Of a stretch of 64,000 nt of DNA, positions 37,601-46,495 are shown one piece after another. Under the pieces are notes generated by a model, which was given only the letters and a program-made list of their open reading frames with translations, did not search any database and was not told the origin of the DNA. The stretch's first letter is position 1, and every line of letters starts with the position of its first letter. Both the position numbers and the translations under genes were made by a program. The DNA is taken from assembly GCA_017439305.1 (NCBI GenBank), contig JAFSJK010000018.1, forward strand, positions 21,777 to 85,776, read 5' to 3'. The DNA is from Bacteroidales bacterium. GTDB taxonomy: Bacteria > Bacteroidota > Bacteroidia > Bacteroidales > UBA932.

Positions 37601-37999
37601 ACCGCCGCGGAATTGAAATCCATGCCGTTCACGAGCGATGAAAACCGTGACGCCTACGAGGCTTTCATTTCCTCCGACAAGTACCTCAGCAAACACCGTG
37701 GCCAGTACAGCGAGCGTAACGGCGCAGTCGCCCCTTGGCTGAACCGGATCAATGTCCGCTTCTCCCACGAGTGGTATTTCAACATCGCCGGCCGTCGCCA
37801 GACCTTTGAAGTGGGCATGGATGTGAACAACGTGGCGAACCTTTTCAACAGCAAATGGGGTGTGTACAAGCAGCTTTCCTCGAATACGATCCTGAAGTAT
37901 GAGGATGGGGCCTACACCTTCACCAAGCCGGAATGGAAGAATTACAACAATCTCGCTTCCACCTGGCAGATGCTCCTGAACGCCCGCTGGTCGTTCTAA
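34688..37999 (+). CDS. TonB-dependent receptor, Oar-like (1)
   Basis: Outer-membrane receptor of 1103 residues. A signal peptide ends GTAAFAQ. The N-terminus is a carboxypeptidase-regulatory-like domain (SLGGRIVDNKGETIIGAAV to about residue 105), then a plug (VDGAAFNNAFGIGSN; ITPFDVRQSGFQGGAINAVT) and a large barrel ending LLNARWSF. The VTKSGTNEFHASVYDYY segment and lack of a SusD partner place it with Oar-like receptors rather than SusC. It has its own promoter and is separated from its paralogue by a terminator. Substrate unknown. Confidence 0.88.
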   Translation: MKNAFKSLLLAFCMMIAGTAAFAQVTTASLGGRIVDNKGETIIGAAVIATHVPSGTTYGAVTNMDGRYIINGMRAGGPYTIEISNLGYQSVRFTDVTLQLGEAFTLDAWLEEQTESLSESVVVADASRFRRERNGAATNIGRLTLENIPTVSRSMNDVMALTPQASTTTSGFAVGGGTYRGSSVTVDGAAFNNAFGIGSNLPAGGSPISLDAIEQMSINITPFDVRQSGFQGGAINAVTKSGTNEFHASVYDYYSNEQFRGTEVGDETVSRSKSLNHTIGATVGGPIIKNKLFFFVNGEYSFDTVPGSSSVARISGTEKWGSDVPANFPTVAQMDMMKKFLSDKFGYDPGRYQGYSLETPDWKVLARLDWNINDSNRLNVRFSHTHNYYSSSPSSSMSPVGGTNSKFTSPSGDAISFNRYSAGRQAASALYYEAARYYQEQNFTSVAAELNSRIGNGNNMLRVAYSHQFEPRSYVGDFFPTVDILAKDNAAGTDTHAIMTTIGIDPFTYGNLRDVRTVTATDEFSFNAGIHNFITGAQFEWNRAVNGFMQGGAGWFIYDSWDAFKKDVETGESQASAFMITHANLDDPTAQAFPAFDYTQVSVYAQDEMNFSPYFKLTAGLRLEMPIISIPTDNENKEFTSLGVNNPNSSFAGLKTSDVPAARVSVSPRLGFNWDVLHDRTFTVRGGTGIFTGRIPNVWLVSAIGNSNVLQYQHIVKKAGEGIPAFSKDRAEIINRIWNGGFKKADLAAPTATTILAKDLKMPSSWKSSLGLDYVLPGGFKATLEGIYSTNFNEVYASPLGYKQEGTIQLPGEPAARNVWVLEGVKNSGGRDVNGYYAHNISNLRGNYWSLTAQLSKSFSWGLDLMAAYTRSDAKSVSDGNGDQISEFANTYCLNGSNEPVLGRAYYVAPHRAIANASWTIQEGNHGASKVSAFYEGYNIGFISSYSYSRVSYLMSNVSGGTGASQLVYIPTAAELKSMPFTSDENRDAYEAFISSDKYLSKHRGQYSERNGAVAPWLNRINVRFSHEWYFNIAGRRQTFEVGMDVNNVANLFNSKWGVYKQLSSNTILKYEDGAYTFTKPEWKNYNNLASTWQMLLNARWSF

Positions 38000-38027
38000 C
38001 CGTCCCATACGGAAAAACCTTCCCATG

Positions 38028-38056
38028 ACGGGGCCCCTTTTCAGGGGCTCCGTTTT
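38028..38056 (+). terminator. intrinsic terminator after receptor 1
   Basis: A 10-bp stem (38028-38037 with 38044-38053, one G-T wobble), 6-nt loop and a T-run. It separates the first receptor from the long operon that follows. Confidence 0.85.
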
Positions 38057-38081
38057 ATTTGTGCTTTTCCGAAATATTGGT

Positions 38082-38089
38082 TAAATTCG
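38082..38089 (+). promoter_or_regulatory. -7 element for the receptor/nuclease operon
   Basis: TAAATTCG, one base off the TAnnTTTG consensus, with TTTG at 38058-38061 about 20 bp upstream. It is the only promoter-like site seen ahead of the 38128-54749 gene run. Confidence 0.5.
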
Positions 38090-38127
38090 CAAGTTAAGGA
38101 ACAAGAACACAAAACAACAATAACCGT

Positions 38128-41100
38128 ATGAAAAAATCCCTTAAAAGCCTTGTGCTTGCGTGCATTGCTTTGTTCGCAGGCATCGCTGCCTCCGCCCAGG
38201 TGACCACTTCGTCCCTCGGCGGCCGTGTGGTGGACCAGAACGGGGAGCCGGTGATCGGTGCCGCCGTCGTGGCCATCCACGAGCCTTCAGGCACATCCTA
38301 TGGCTCCATCACCAACGCGGACGGCCTGTATACCATCCAGGGTATGCGTACCGGCGGCCCGTACCGGGTCGAGGTTTCCTGCCTGGGCTACCAGCAGGTG
38401 AACTACACCGACGTGACCCTGTCCCTGGCCGAGACCTTCAACCTGAACGCGCAGCTTCCGGAGTCCTCCGAGTTCCTTTCGGAAGCCGTCGTCATCGCGG
38501 CGCCCACCTCCAAGTTCGCGGCCGTCGAGAAGACCGGTGCCTCCACCAACATCTCCTCCCGCCAGATGATCGAGATGCCTACCATCAGCCGGAGCTTCTC
38601 CGACATGGCCAAGCTCTCGCCTTACGGAGGTAACGGGATGAACTTCTCCGGCAGCTCCGGACGTTCCACCAACTTCACCGTGGACGGTGCCAACGTGAAC
38701 AACAACTTCGGTCTCTCCACGGCCCTGCCGGGCGGCGGCAACCCCATCTCCATCGACGCGATCGAGGAAATGCAAGTCGTCGTATCCCCGTATGACGTCC
38801 GCCAGTCCAACTTCATCGGCGGCGGTATCAACGCCATCACCAAGTCCGGTACCAACACCTTCAAGGGTACGGCCTATGTCTATTACCAGAACGAGAACAT
38901 GCACGGCAACCGGATTGACGGCGTCGACCTTGAACGTACCCCGGAGAGCCAGACCACGTACGGCTTCACCCTGGGCGGACCGATCATCAAGAACAAACTG
39001 TTCTTCTTCGTCAACGCCGAACGCACCCCGAGCCCTTCTGAAATCATCAAGTGGCGTCCTTCCCAGGACGGTGTCGAGGACGAGACCCGCATGATCACCC
39101 GTGTCCGGGAGTCCGAGGCCCAGCAGATGAAGGACTTCCTCATCAAGAACTACAACTACGATCCGGGTTCCTACAACAACTACAACAAGGACCAGGGCAA
39201 CCTGAAGCTCCTCGCCCGCATTGACTGGAACATCAACCGGAATCACAAGCTGGCCCTCCGGTACAACTATACGAAAAACAACAAATGGAACGCTCCGTCC
39301 ACGTCCCGTGACGTGTCCGACATGAGCTTCGGCATGGCGTCCAAGTACGGCCTGGTCTTCTCCAACTCGCTGTACAACCAGATGAACAATCTCTGGACCG
39401 TCTCCGCCGACCTCAACAGCCGTTTCGGCGACCGCGTTTCGAACCAGCTTCTCGTCACCTATTCCGACATCCAGGATGTCCGCGGCAACGACGGCGGTTT
39501 CTTCCCGTTCGTGGAAATCCTCGCCGGCGACCTGGGTTCCGACTATGCCAACGAGCCTTACATGGACTTCGGTACTGAACTCTTCACCTACCGTAACAAG
39601 GTGCAGAACACCGTCCTGAACATCAAGGACGACGTTACCATGTACTTCGGTTCCCACAAGGTGATGGCAGGTGCCACCGTCGAGGCCCAGATGGCGCTCA
39701 ACACCTACATGCGTAACGGTACCGGCATGTTCCGGTTCGCCAGCATGAGCGATTTCATGTCGGGCCACGCCCCGATCGAGATGGCTTTCGACTGGGGCTT
39801 CGATGGGGATGAGAATCCTTCCGCCAAGGTGCGTTTCGCCCAGGTCGGCGCTTACGTCCAGGACGAATGGACCGTAAACGACCGCTTCAAGCTCACCGCC
39901 GGCCTCCGTCTGGACAACCTGTCCTTCAACAACAAGGACGTCATGACGAACAACGAGACCTATAAGCTCGATTTCGGCGGACGCCACGTGGACACCGGCA
40001 AGTGGCCCAAACCCAGCATCCAGGTGAGCCCCCGACTGGGCTTCTCCTGGGATGTCTTCGGCGACAAGAGCCTGAAGTTCCGCGGCGGTACCGGACTCTT
40101 CTCCGGTCGTATTCCGCTGGTGTTCTTCACCAACATGCCTACCAACGCCGGTATCGTGAAGGGCCGTATGACCCGGATGAAGGATCCTGCTATCCTGAGC
40201 CAGATGATGCCGGGCGGCCATCTCGTGACCGACCGTTGGGACATCCTCAACATCCTCAACGGCATTGACGCGGCCAAGTACCCGACCACTATCACCCCGG
40301 AGACGGCTCCCGCTCCGAGCGAAGTCGCCGGCGTGGACTACAACTTCAAGATGCCCCAGGTGTGGAAGAGTTCCCTGGCCGTCGACTATGCCTTCCCGTT
40401 CGACTTCCCGCTGACCATCAGCGCCGAGTATATCTTCAACAAGACCATCAACGGCGTGATGCTCACCAATTACAACATCCCGGAGGACAATGCGGGCTGG
40501 GTCACCTTCAATGGGGCCGACAACCGTCACATCTATCCTTCCGACTATCGGTACACCACGAAGGACGCCTACGTGCTCACCAACACGAACAAGGGCTGGG
40601 GCTCCATCACCACGGTCTCCCTGAACGCCCAGCCGCTGCAGAACCTCAGCATCACGGCGGCCTACACGCACACCGTGAGCAAGGAAGTGACCGGCATGCC
40701 GGGCTCCAACGCCTCCGCCGCCTGGAAGTATATCCCTTCCGTGGACGGTCCCAACTATAACATCCTCCACAACTCCTCCTACAACCTGCCCGACCGGCTC
40801 ATGGCCTCCGTCGCCTACACCGACGCTGCGCACAACCACTGGAGCCTGTTCTATGAGGGCCTCCGCTATTCGGGCAACAGTTACGTCTATGCCAACGACA
40901 TCAACGGAGACGGCAACGCCTATGACCTGATGTACATCCCGAAGGACAAGAGCGAGATCCGCTTCATCGACGATGAAAGCGCCAAGGCCTACTGGGCTTT
41001 CGCGGACCAGGACAAGTATCTGAGGACGCACGCCGGCCAGTATGCCGAGGCCTACGCCGTGAACCAGCCGATGCGCCATGTGTTCGACTTCCGCTTCGCC

Positions 41101-41391
41101 CATGATTTCATCGTGAAGGTGGGCAGTGTCCGCAACACCCTGCAGGTGAGCCTGGACATCCAGAACGTCAGCAACCTGTTCAACTCCCGTTGGGGCGTCA
41201 CGAAGGCCTTCAACCCCGATGTCCCCAATGCCAGCGGCAACGCCAAGATCCTGAAGTATGAGCGGACGGATCCGGACGGTGTTCCCGTGTTCTCCACGAT
41301 GGTGGATCCCGGCGTCAAGACCTGGGACTACCAGCATACCCTGGGCAACTGCTGGTACATGCAGGTTGGTATCAAGTATCTTTTCAATTAA
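38128..41391 (+). CDS. TonB-dependent receptor, Oar-like (2)
   Basis: A 1087-residue outer-membrane receptor paralogous to the preceding one: signal peptide to IAASAQ, regulatory domain SLGGRVVDQNGEPVIGAAVV, plug with VDGANVNNNFGLS and SPYDVRQSNFIGGGINAITK, barrel ending QVGIKYLFN. It is the first gene of a run of eight genes with gaps of 3-30 bp. No SusD-like protein is encoded; the downstream OB-fold lipoproteins may act as the surface binding partners, which is an inference from gene order. Confidence 0.88.
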   Translation: MKKSLKSLVLACIALFAGIAASAQVTTSSLGGRVVDQNGEPVIGAAVVAIHEPSGTSYGSITNADGLYTIQGMRTGGPYRVEVSCLGYQQVNYTDVTLSLAETFNLNAQLPESSEFLSEAVVIAAPTSKFAAVEKTGASTNISSRQMIEMPTISRSFSDMAKLSPYGGNGMNFSGSSGRSTNFTVDGANVNNNFGLSTALPGGGNPISIDAIEEMQVVVSPYDVRQSNFIGGGINAITKSGTNTFKGTAYVYYQNENMHGNRIDGVDLERTPESQTTYGFTLGGPIIKNKLFFFVNAERTPSPSEIIKWRPSQDGVEDETRMITRVRESEAQQMKDFLIKNYNYDPGSYNNYNKDQGNLKLLARIDWNINRNHKLALRYNYTKNNKWNAPSTSRDVSDMSFGMASKYGLVFSNSLYNQMNNLWTVSADLNSRFGDRVSNQLLVTYSDIQDVRGNDGGFFPFVEILAGDLGSDYANEPYMDFGTELFTYRNKVQNTVLNIKDDVTMYFGSHKVMAGATVEAQMALNTYMRNGTGMFRFASMSDFMSGHAPIEMAFDWGFDGDENPSAKVRFAQVGAYVQDEWTVNDRFKLTAGLRLDNLSFNNKDVMTNNETYKLDFGGRHVDTGKWPKPSIQVSPRLGFSWDVFGDKSLKFRGGTGLFSGRIPLVFFTNMPTNAGIVKGRMTRMKDPAILSQMMPGGHLVTDRWDILNILNGIDAAKYPTTITPETAPAPSEVAGVDYNFKMPQVWKSSLAVDYAFPFDFPLTISAEYIFNKTINGVMLTNYNIPEDNAGWVTFNGADNRHIYPSDYRYTTKDAYVLTNTNKGWGSITTVSLNAQPLQNLSITAAYTHTVSKEVTGMPGSNASAAWKYIPSVDGPNYNILHNSSYNLPDRLMASVAYTDAAHNHWSLFYEGLRYSGNSYVYANDINGDGNAYDLMYIPKDKSEIRFIDDESAKAYWAFADQDKYLRTHAGQYAEAYAVNQPMRHVFDFRFAHDFIVKVGSVRNTLQVSLDIQNVSNLFNSRWGVTKAFNPDVPNASGNAKILKYERTDPDGVPVFSTMVDPGVKTWDYQHTLGNCWYMQVGIKYLFN

Positions 41392-41410
41392 CCTGTAAGC
41401 GCGTAACGAT

Positions 41411-43291
41411 ATGAGACTCAAGAATTTCTTCCTTTCCATCCTCGCCGGTGCGGCGCTCGCCGCCGGCTGCGCGCAGGAGCAGGTCATTTCCTCCATCCCC
41501 GAATTCAAGGTGGACCAGTCCTATCTGGGGATTCCCCTCGCGGGTGGCATCACTTCCGCGGGTTTCACGGCCACGGCTCCCTGGTCCTTTGACGTGGAGT
41601 CCGTTCCCGACTGGCTGACCATCTCCCCGATGTCCGGTTCGGCCGGCTCCGACCACATCGTCTTCGCCGCCGATGCGAATCCGGGCAGCTCCGAACGGAC
41701 GGCCAACCTGCTGGTCAGCGTGGCCGGCCAGAAGCAGCGCTTCACCGTGATCCAGGAAGGTCCCGGCGCCGTGGAGGCCCCGATTTCGACGATCGCCCAG
41801 GTCGTGGCCGGCAAGGACGGCGAGGTCTTCCGCGTCCGCGGTACCGTAACCACCATCGCCAATACGAACTACGGCAACCTGTACATCGAAGATGAGACCG
41901 GTTCCATCTACATCTATGGCCTGTTCAATGCGAAGGGCCAGTATCCGAAGGATGCCGGTGGCTGGAACACCTTTGGTGTGGAGGCCGGTGACGTGATCAC
42001 CGTCCAGGGCCCGCGTACGCTCTATAACGGCACTACGCTGGAACTGGTGGACGCCACCCTCATCAAGGTGGAGAAGTCCCTCATTGAAATCGATCCGTCC
42101 GAGGTTGCGCTCGAGAGCGCCGATGCGGGCACCTTCACCCTCTCCGTGGTCTCCAAGGCCAACGGCATGGCGGTCCTTCCTTCCGCCGACTGGGTCAAGG
42201 TGACCGACATTGCCGCCGGTGAGGGCGACGCCGCCGTCTATACCTTTGCCTACGAGGCCAATACGACCACGGCCGCCCGTACGGCGACCATCCAGTTCAA
42301 GGCCACCAACTCCTCCAAGAGCGTGACCGTCAGCCAGCCGGGCATCCCGCCCACCGGCCAGTCCGTGACCGAGATCGTCGCCCTGCCGGACAACTCCGGC
42401 GTGGAGACGCTCGGGTCCGTCGTCGTGGCGATGACCACCAAGGGCTTCGTCATCTCCGACGGGACCACGGCCATCTACGTCTATGACAGCGGCGCCAACG
42501 CCGTCGAACTCGGTGATGCGGTGAAGGTGTTTGCAACGAAGACCACCTACAACGGTGTTCCCGAACTCGCCACCGTCACCTCCGTGGAGAAGATCGACGT
42601 GTCCTCGTGGAACCATCCCGCCGTGAAGGACATCACGGCCGAGGCGCTTACCTATGAGGCGTCTGTCGCCGAGTACATCCAGTTCAAGGGTACCCTCAAG
42701 GTGTCCGGCAACTATTACAATGTGGAGATCGACGGCGTGGATTCCAGCGTCCGGCAGGGAAGCATCGTCTATCCGGTGGAAGCGCTCGGCGCCGCCGCGT
42801 TCGACGGCCAGTCCATCATCGTGTCCGGCTATTTCAACGGCCTTTCCGGTGGTGGCAAGTACATCAACGTCATTGCGACGAAGATCGTCGGCGCCGATGC
42901 CAAGGGTACGGCCTCCAATCCATACTCTCCGGCAGAGGCGGCTGCTGCCGTCGCCGGCCTTTCCTGGACCTCCAATACGGAATACGAGTCCACGGACGAG
43001 GTGTATGTGAAAGGCAAGATCTGCAAGATCGCGAACAAGGGCACTTATACCGAAGGCGGCACTTACGGCAACGCCTCCTTCTATCTGTCTGCGGACGGCA
43101 CCGGCGACGGCGAGTTCTATGTGTTCCGTGCCCTGTATCTCGGGAACGTGAAGTTCACGGAGGGCAAGACCGACATCAAGGTGGGAGATGACGTGGTCAT
43201 CTACGGCAAGCTGATGAACTACCAGGGCAATACCCCGGAAACCGTATCCGGCAAGGCCTACTTGTACTCCCTCAACGGTAAAACCGAATAA
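41411..43291 (+). CDS. BACON/OB-fold surface lipoprotein
   Basis: A 626-residue lipoprotein (lipobox LAAGC, Cys20). Layout: BACON-type domain about 30-115, OB-fold about 115-220 (GNLYIEDETGSIYIYGLF), second BACON about 220-305 (WVKVTDIAAGEGD), two further OB-like segments to about 495, and a C-terminal OB domain of the type repeated in the next protein (VYVKGKICKIANKGTYTEGG; YGKLMNYQGNTPETVSGKAY). Such OB folds resemble those of YhcR-type extracellular nucleases. Nucleic-acid or glycan binding at the cell surface is plausible. It starts 19 bp after receptor 2. Confidence 0.75.
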   Translation: MRLKNFFLSILAGAALAAGCAQEQVISSIPEFKVDQSYLGIPLAGGITSAGFTATAPWSFDVESVPDWLTISPMSGSAGSDHIVFAADANPGSSERTANLLVSVAGQKQRFTVIQEGPGAVEAPISTIAQVVAGKDGEVFRVRGTVTTIANTNYGNLYIEDETGSIYIYGLFNAKGQYPKDAGGWNTFGVEAGDVITVQGPRTLYNGTTLELVDATLIKVEKSLIEIDPSEVALESADAGTFTLSVVSKANGMAVLPSADWVKVTDIAAGEGDAAVYTFAYEANTTTAARTATIQFKATNSSKSVTVSQPGIPPTGQSVTEIVALPDNSGVETLGSVVVAMTTKGFVISDGTTAIYVYDSGANAVELGDAVKVFATKTTYNGVPELATVTSVEKIDVSSWNHPAVKDITAEALTYEASVAEYIQFKGTLKVSGNYYNVEIDGVDSSVRQGSIVYPVEALGAAAFDGQSIIVSGYFNGLSGGGKYINVIATKIVGADAKGTASNPYSPAEAAAAVAGLSWTSNTEYESTDEVYVKGKICKIANKGTYTEGGTYGNASFYLSADGTGDGEFYVFRALYLGNVKFTEGKTDIKVGDDVVIYGKLMNYQGNTPETVSGKAYLYSLNGKTE

Positions 43292-43306
43292 CCAATGATC
43301 CATCAT

Positions 43307-46300
43307 ATGAAATTCAGTACACGCTTCCTAACGCTCCTTGCCGCCGCGGCCGCCCTCTTTACCGGCTGCCGGCAGGAAGAAGCCGACTACGACCTCCCGT
43401 CCATCAAGATCGACGGGGCGGGACTGACGGTCGACAACGAGACCAAGAAGGCTTCCTTCGCGGCCGACAAGGACCTTACGGTCATCAATCTCAGCGTGAC
43501 CGCCACCCGGGACTGGACGGCGTTGATCGACTGGGATGCGGACGAGGTGCCGTGGATCGCCGTCACGCCCGACGCGGGTGACGGAACGGGTTCTCCGACT
43601 TCGGCCAAGATCACCATCCTGGAAAACGCCGGTTACAACCGGGCCAAGCAGATCAAGTTCGACATCAACTACGATTACAAGACCCTCTACATCACCCAGG
43701 CGGGTGAGAAGGGTGAGGAAATCGTCGGCACCCTGGAGAATCCGTTCACCGTGGCCGGTGTCAACAAGTATGTCAAGACCCTCGGTTCCGACGTACAGAG
43801 TCCTGACGTGGTGTATGTGAAGGGTATCATCTCCCAGATCGCCGATGCGGGCACCTTCACCGAAGGCGGCACCTTCGGCAACGCTACGTTCTACATCTCC
43901 GACGACGGCTCCACGAACAACCAGTTCTACTGCTACCGCATCCTGTATCTGGGCAACAAGAAGTTCCAGAGCGGCCAGACCGACATCAAGGTCGGCGACG
44001 AGGTCATCGTCTGCGGCAAGGTCGTCAATTACAAGGGCAACACCCCGGAGACCGTGCAGGGCACCGCGTTCCTGTATGAGCTGAACGGTGTCAGTGACGG
44101 TGGCGCTCCCACGCCGGCCGGAGAGGCGAAAGGTACCGGTACCCTCGACGATCCGTACAACCCGGCAGGTGCCATGGCGGCTGTCGCGTCCCTTACCTGG
44201 ACGGACAATAACACCTACGACACCACGGGCGACGTGTATGTGAAGGGCAAGATCTCCCGCATCGCGGACAACGGCACCTTCACCCAGGGCGGCACCTTCG
44301 GCAACGCCTCCTTCTACATCTCCGAGGACGGCACTTCTGCCGGCGAGTTCTACTGCTTCCGGGTCCTGTATCTCGGGAACCAGAAGTATCAGAGCGGCCA
44401 GACCGACATCAAGGTCGGCGACGAAGTCATCATCTGCGGCCAGCTCATGAACTATCGCGGCAACACGCCCGAGACGGTGGCTGGCAAGGCTTATGTGTAC
44501 TCCCTGAACGGTGATACGGGCGGCGGAGTCACGCCTCCGGGTCCTTCCGGCGAAGCCAAGGGAACCGGTACCGTCAGCGATCCGTACAACGCCCTCGGTG
44601 CTGCCAATGCCGTCAAGAACCTTACCTGGACGTCCAATACGGAGTATGACACCACGGGTGAAGTGTATGTGAAGGGCAAGATCTCCCGCATCGCGGACAA
44701 CGGCACCTTCGGTCAGAGCGGCACCTTCGGAAACGCCTCTTTCTGGATTTCCGACGACGGTACCCAGACCGATGAGTTCTACTGCTACCGCATCCTGTAT
44801 CTCGGCAATGTGAAGTACACTTCCGGCACGGATATCAAGGTGGGTGACGAAGTCGTCGTCTGCGGTCAGCTGATGAACTATCGCGGCAATACGCCCGAGA
44901 CGGTTGCCGGAAAGGCCTATCTGTATTCCCTGAACGACGGCGGCACGCCTCCGGGCCCGGATACGGGTGACGTGAAGGCGGTGACCATCGCTGAGTTCAA
45001 TGCGGCTCCCGAGTCCGACTCCCAGGTGTACGAACTTGTGGGTACGATCGGTGGCACCATCAACGCGACCTACGGCAACTTCGACCTGACGGATGCCACG
45101 GGCACCGTGTATGTGTATGGCCTGACCGCTACGGAGCTGGGCTATGGCGCGAAGAACGACAAGAGCTATGCTTCGCTCAACCTGAACGAAGGCGACAAGA
45201 TCAAGATCCGCGGCTACCGCGGCTCCTTCGGCGACAAGATTGAAGTGATGTATGCCTGGTTCATCGAGAAGGTGGGCGGCGACACCCCCGGCGGTGATAC
45301 GGGTGAAGTAAAGGCAGTGTCCATTGCCGAGTTCAATGCGGCTCCGGAATCCGACAAGCAGGTTTACGAGCTGGTTGGTACGATCGGTGGCACCATCAAC
45401 GCGACCTACGGCAACTTCGATCTGACGGATGCCACGGGCACCGTGTATGTGTATGGCCTGACCGCTACGGAGCTGGGCTATGGCGCGAAGAACGACAAGA
45501 GCTATGCTTCCCTCGGCCTGAACGAAGGCGACAAGATCAAGATCCGCGGCTACCGCGGCTCTTTCGGTGACAAGATCGAAGTGATGTACGCCTGGTTCAT
45601 CGAGAAGGTGGGCGGCGACACGCCCGGCGGTGATACGCCCGGCGGCGGTACCGTTGACAGTCCGTACACCGTAGCCCAGGCACTTGATGCCGTGAAGGAC
45701 CTTACCTGGACGTCCAATACGGAATACGAGAGCACGGACGAAGTGTATGTGAAGGGCAAGATTTCGCGCATCGCTTCCGGTGGCACCTTCACGGAGGGTG
45801 GCACCTATGGCAATGCTTCCTTCTACATCTCCGACGACGGAACGGAGACGAATGAGTTCTACTGCTTCCGCGTCCTGTATCTCGGGAACAAGAAGTTCGA
45901 GGCCGGCCAGACCGACATCAAGGTGGGCGACGAGGTGGTTATCTGCGGCAAGCTGATGAACTACAAGGGCAATACGCCCGAGACCGTCTCCGGCAAGGCC
46001 TATCTGTATTCACTGAACAGCAGTAGCACTCCGGGCGGCGGTGACACGCCGGGTGGCAGTTCGGTCTCCTTCGCGACGAATGCGGACACCCAGAGCTGGG
46101 CGGCGGAAACGGACGGTACCTATGGCACCGGATTCGGCACCACGGCCCAGGGTCTGAAACTCGGTTACTACAAGCACACTTCCACTTCGAACCCGGTGGC
46201 TCCGAATGCCAACCACGTGCGCGTGTACAAGAATTCGGTCCTGAGCATCGCCAGCGCGGAAGGGAAGAAGATCAAGAAGATCGTCATCGGCTGTGCGCCG

Positions 46301-46474
46301 AATGCCGGCACCACTTCCTACTGCTTCGACATGACGGGCCTGGAAGGCGGTGCCTCCGCGACGGCTGACAAGTCCGCCCTGACCGTGACGTGGACCGGAT
46401 CCGCCTCCAAGGTGGTCCTCCACGCGAACAACGGACAGGTCCGGATGGAAAAAATCTCGGTCGAGTTTGAATAA
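43307..46474 (+). CDS. multi-OB-fold repeat surface lipoprotein
   Basis: A 1055-residue lipoprotein (LFTGC, Cys21); the ATG at 43307 is preferred over 43295 because it gives a compact signal peptide. After a BACON-like domain come four type-A OB domains (starting near 43727, 44130, 44560 and 45648) with the shared pattern VYVKGKISRIADNGTF, GEFYCFRVLYLGN and GNTPETVAGKAY. Two nearly identical type-B OB domains (44967-45638) lie between the third and fourth. Linkers are Gly/Pro/Thr-rich (GGDTPGGDT). The C-terminal about 135 residues form a separate beta-rich domain. Likely a multivalent ligand-binding surface protein; the ligand is unproven. Confidence 0.75.
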   Translation: MKFSTRFLTLLAAAAALFTGCRQEEADYDLPSIKIDGAGLTVDNETKKASFAADKDLTVINLSVTATRDWTALIDWDADEVPWIAVTPDAGDGTGSPTSAKITILENAGYNRAKQIKFDINYDYKTLYITQAGEKGEEIVGTLENPFTVAGVNKYVKTLGSDVQSPDVVYVKGIISQIADAGTFTEGGTFGNATFYISDDGSTNNQFYCYRILYLGNKKFQSGQTDIKVGDEVIVCGKVVNYKGNTPETVQGTAFLYELNGVSDGGAPTPAGEAKGTGTLDDPYNPAGAMAAVASLTWTDNNTYDTTGDVYVKGKISRIADNGTFTQGGTFGNASFYISEDGTSAGEFYCFRVLYLGNQKYQSGQTDIKVGDEVIICGQLMNYRGNTPETVAGKAYVYSLNGDTGGGVTPPGPSGEAKGTGTVSDPYNALGAANAVKNLTWTSNTEYDTTGEVYVKGKISRIADNGTFGQSGTFGNASFWISDDGTQTDEFYCYRILYLGNVKYTSGTDIKVGDEVVVCGQLMNYRGNTPETVAGKAYLYSLNDGGTPPGPDTGDVKAVTIAEFNAAPESDSQVYELVGTIGGTINATYGNFDLTDATGTVYVYGLTATELGYGAKNDKSYASLNLNEGDKIKIRGYRGSFGDKIEVMYAWFIEKVGGDTPGGDTGEVKAVSIAEFNAAPESDKQVYELVGTIGGTINATYGNFDLTDATGTVYVYGLTATELGYGAKNDKSYASLGLNEGDKIKIRGYRGSFGDKIEVMYAWFIEKVGGDTPGGDTPGGGTVDSPYTVAQALDAVKDLTWTSNTEYESTDEVYVKGKISRIASGGTFTEGGTYGNASFYISDDGTETNEFYCFRVLYLGNKKFEAGQTDIKVGDEVVICGKLMNYKGNTPETVSGKAYLYSLNSSSTPGGGDTPGGSSVSFATNADTQSWAAETDGTYGTGFGTTAQGLKLGYYKHTSTSNPVAPNANHVRVYKNSVLSIASAEGKKIKKIVIGCAPNAGTTSYCFDMTGLEGGASATADKSALTVTWTGSASKVVLHANNGQVRMEKISVEFE
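44967..45302 (+). repeat. 336-bp tandem OB-domain repeat, unit 1
   Basis: First of two directly adjacent 336-bp (112-codon) units within the OB-repeat lipoprotein. Long stretches are identical to unit 2 at DNA level, including synonymous positions, which indicates a recent tandem duplication or gene conversion. Confidence 0.85.
45303..45638 (+). repeat. 336-bp tandem OB-domain repeat, unit 2
   Basis: Second unit, offset 336 bp from the first. The encoded domains differ at only a few residues, for example DSQ versus DKQ and SLNLNEG versus SLGLNEG. Confidence 0.85.
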
Positions 46475-46495
46475 TCCGCAATAACCATCACCATT

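Noticed and set aside
38287-41508. Open frame of over 1000 codons on the minus strand opposite the second Oar-like receptor
   Set aside because: Same antisense effect; the plus-strand receptor has a signal peptide, plug and barrel signatures.
43727-46060. Repeats in the OB-fold lipoprotein as a CRISPR or diversity-generating cassette
   Set aside because: The repeats are domain-length coding units in frame; there are no spacers, no reverse transcriptase and no template repeat nearby.
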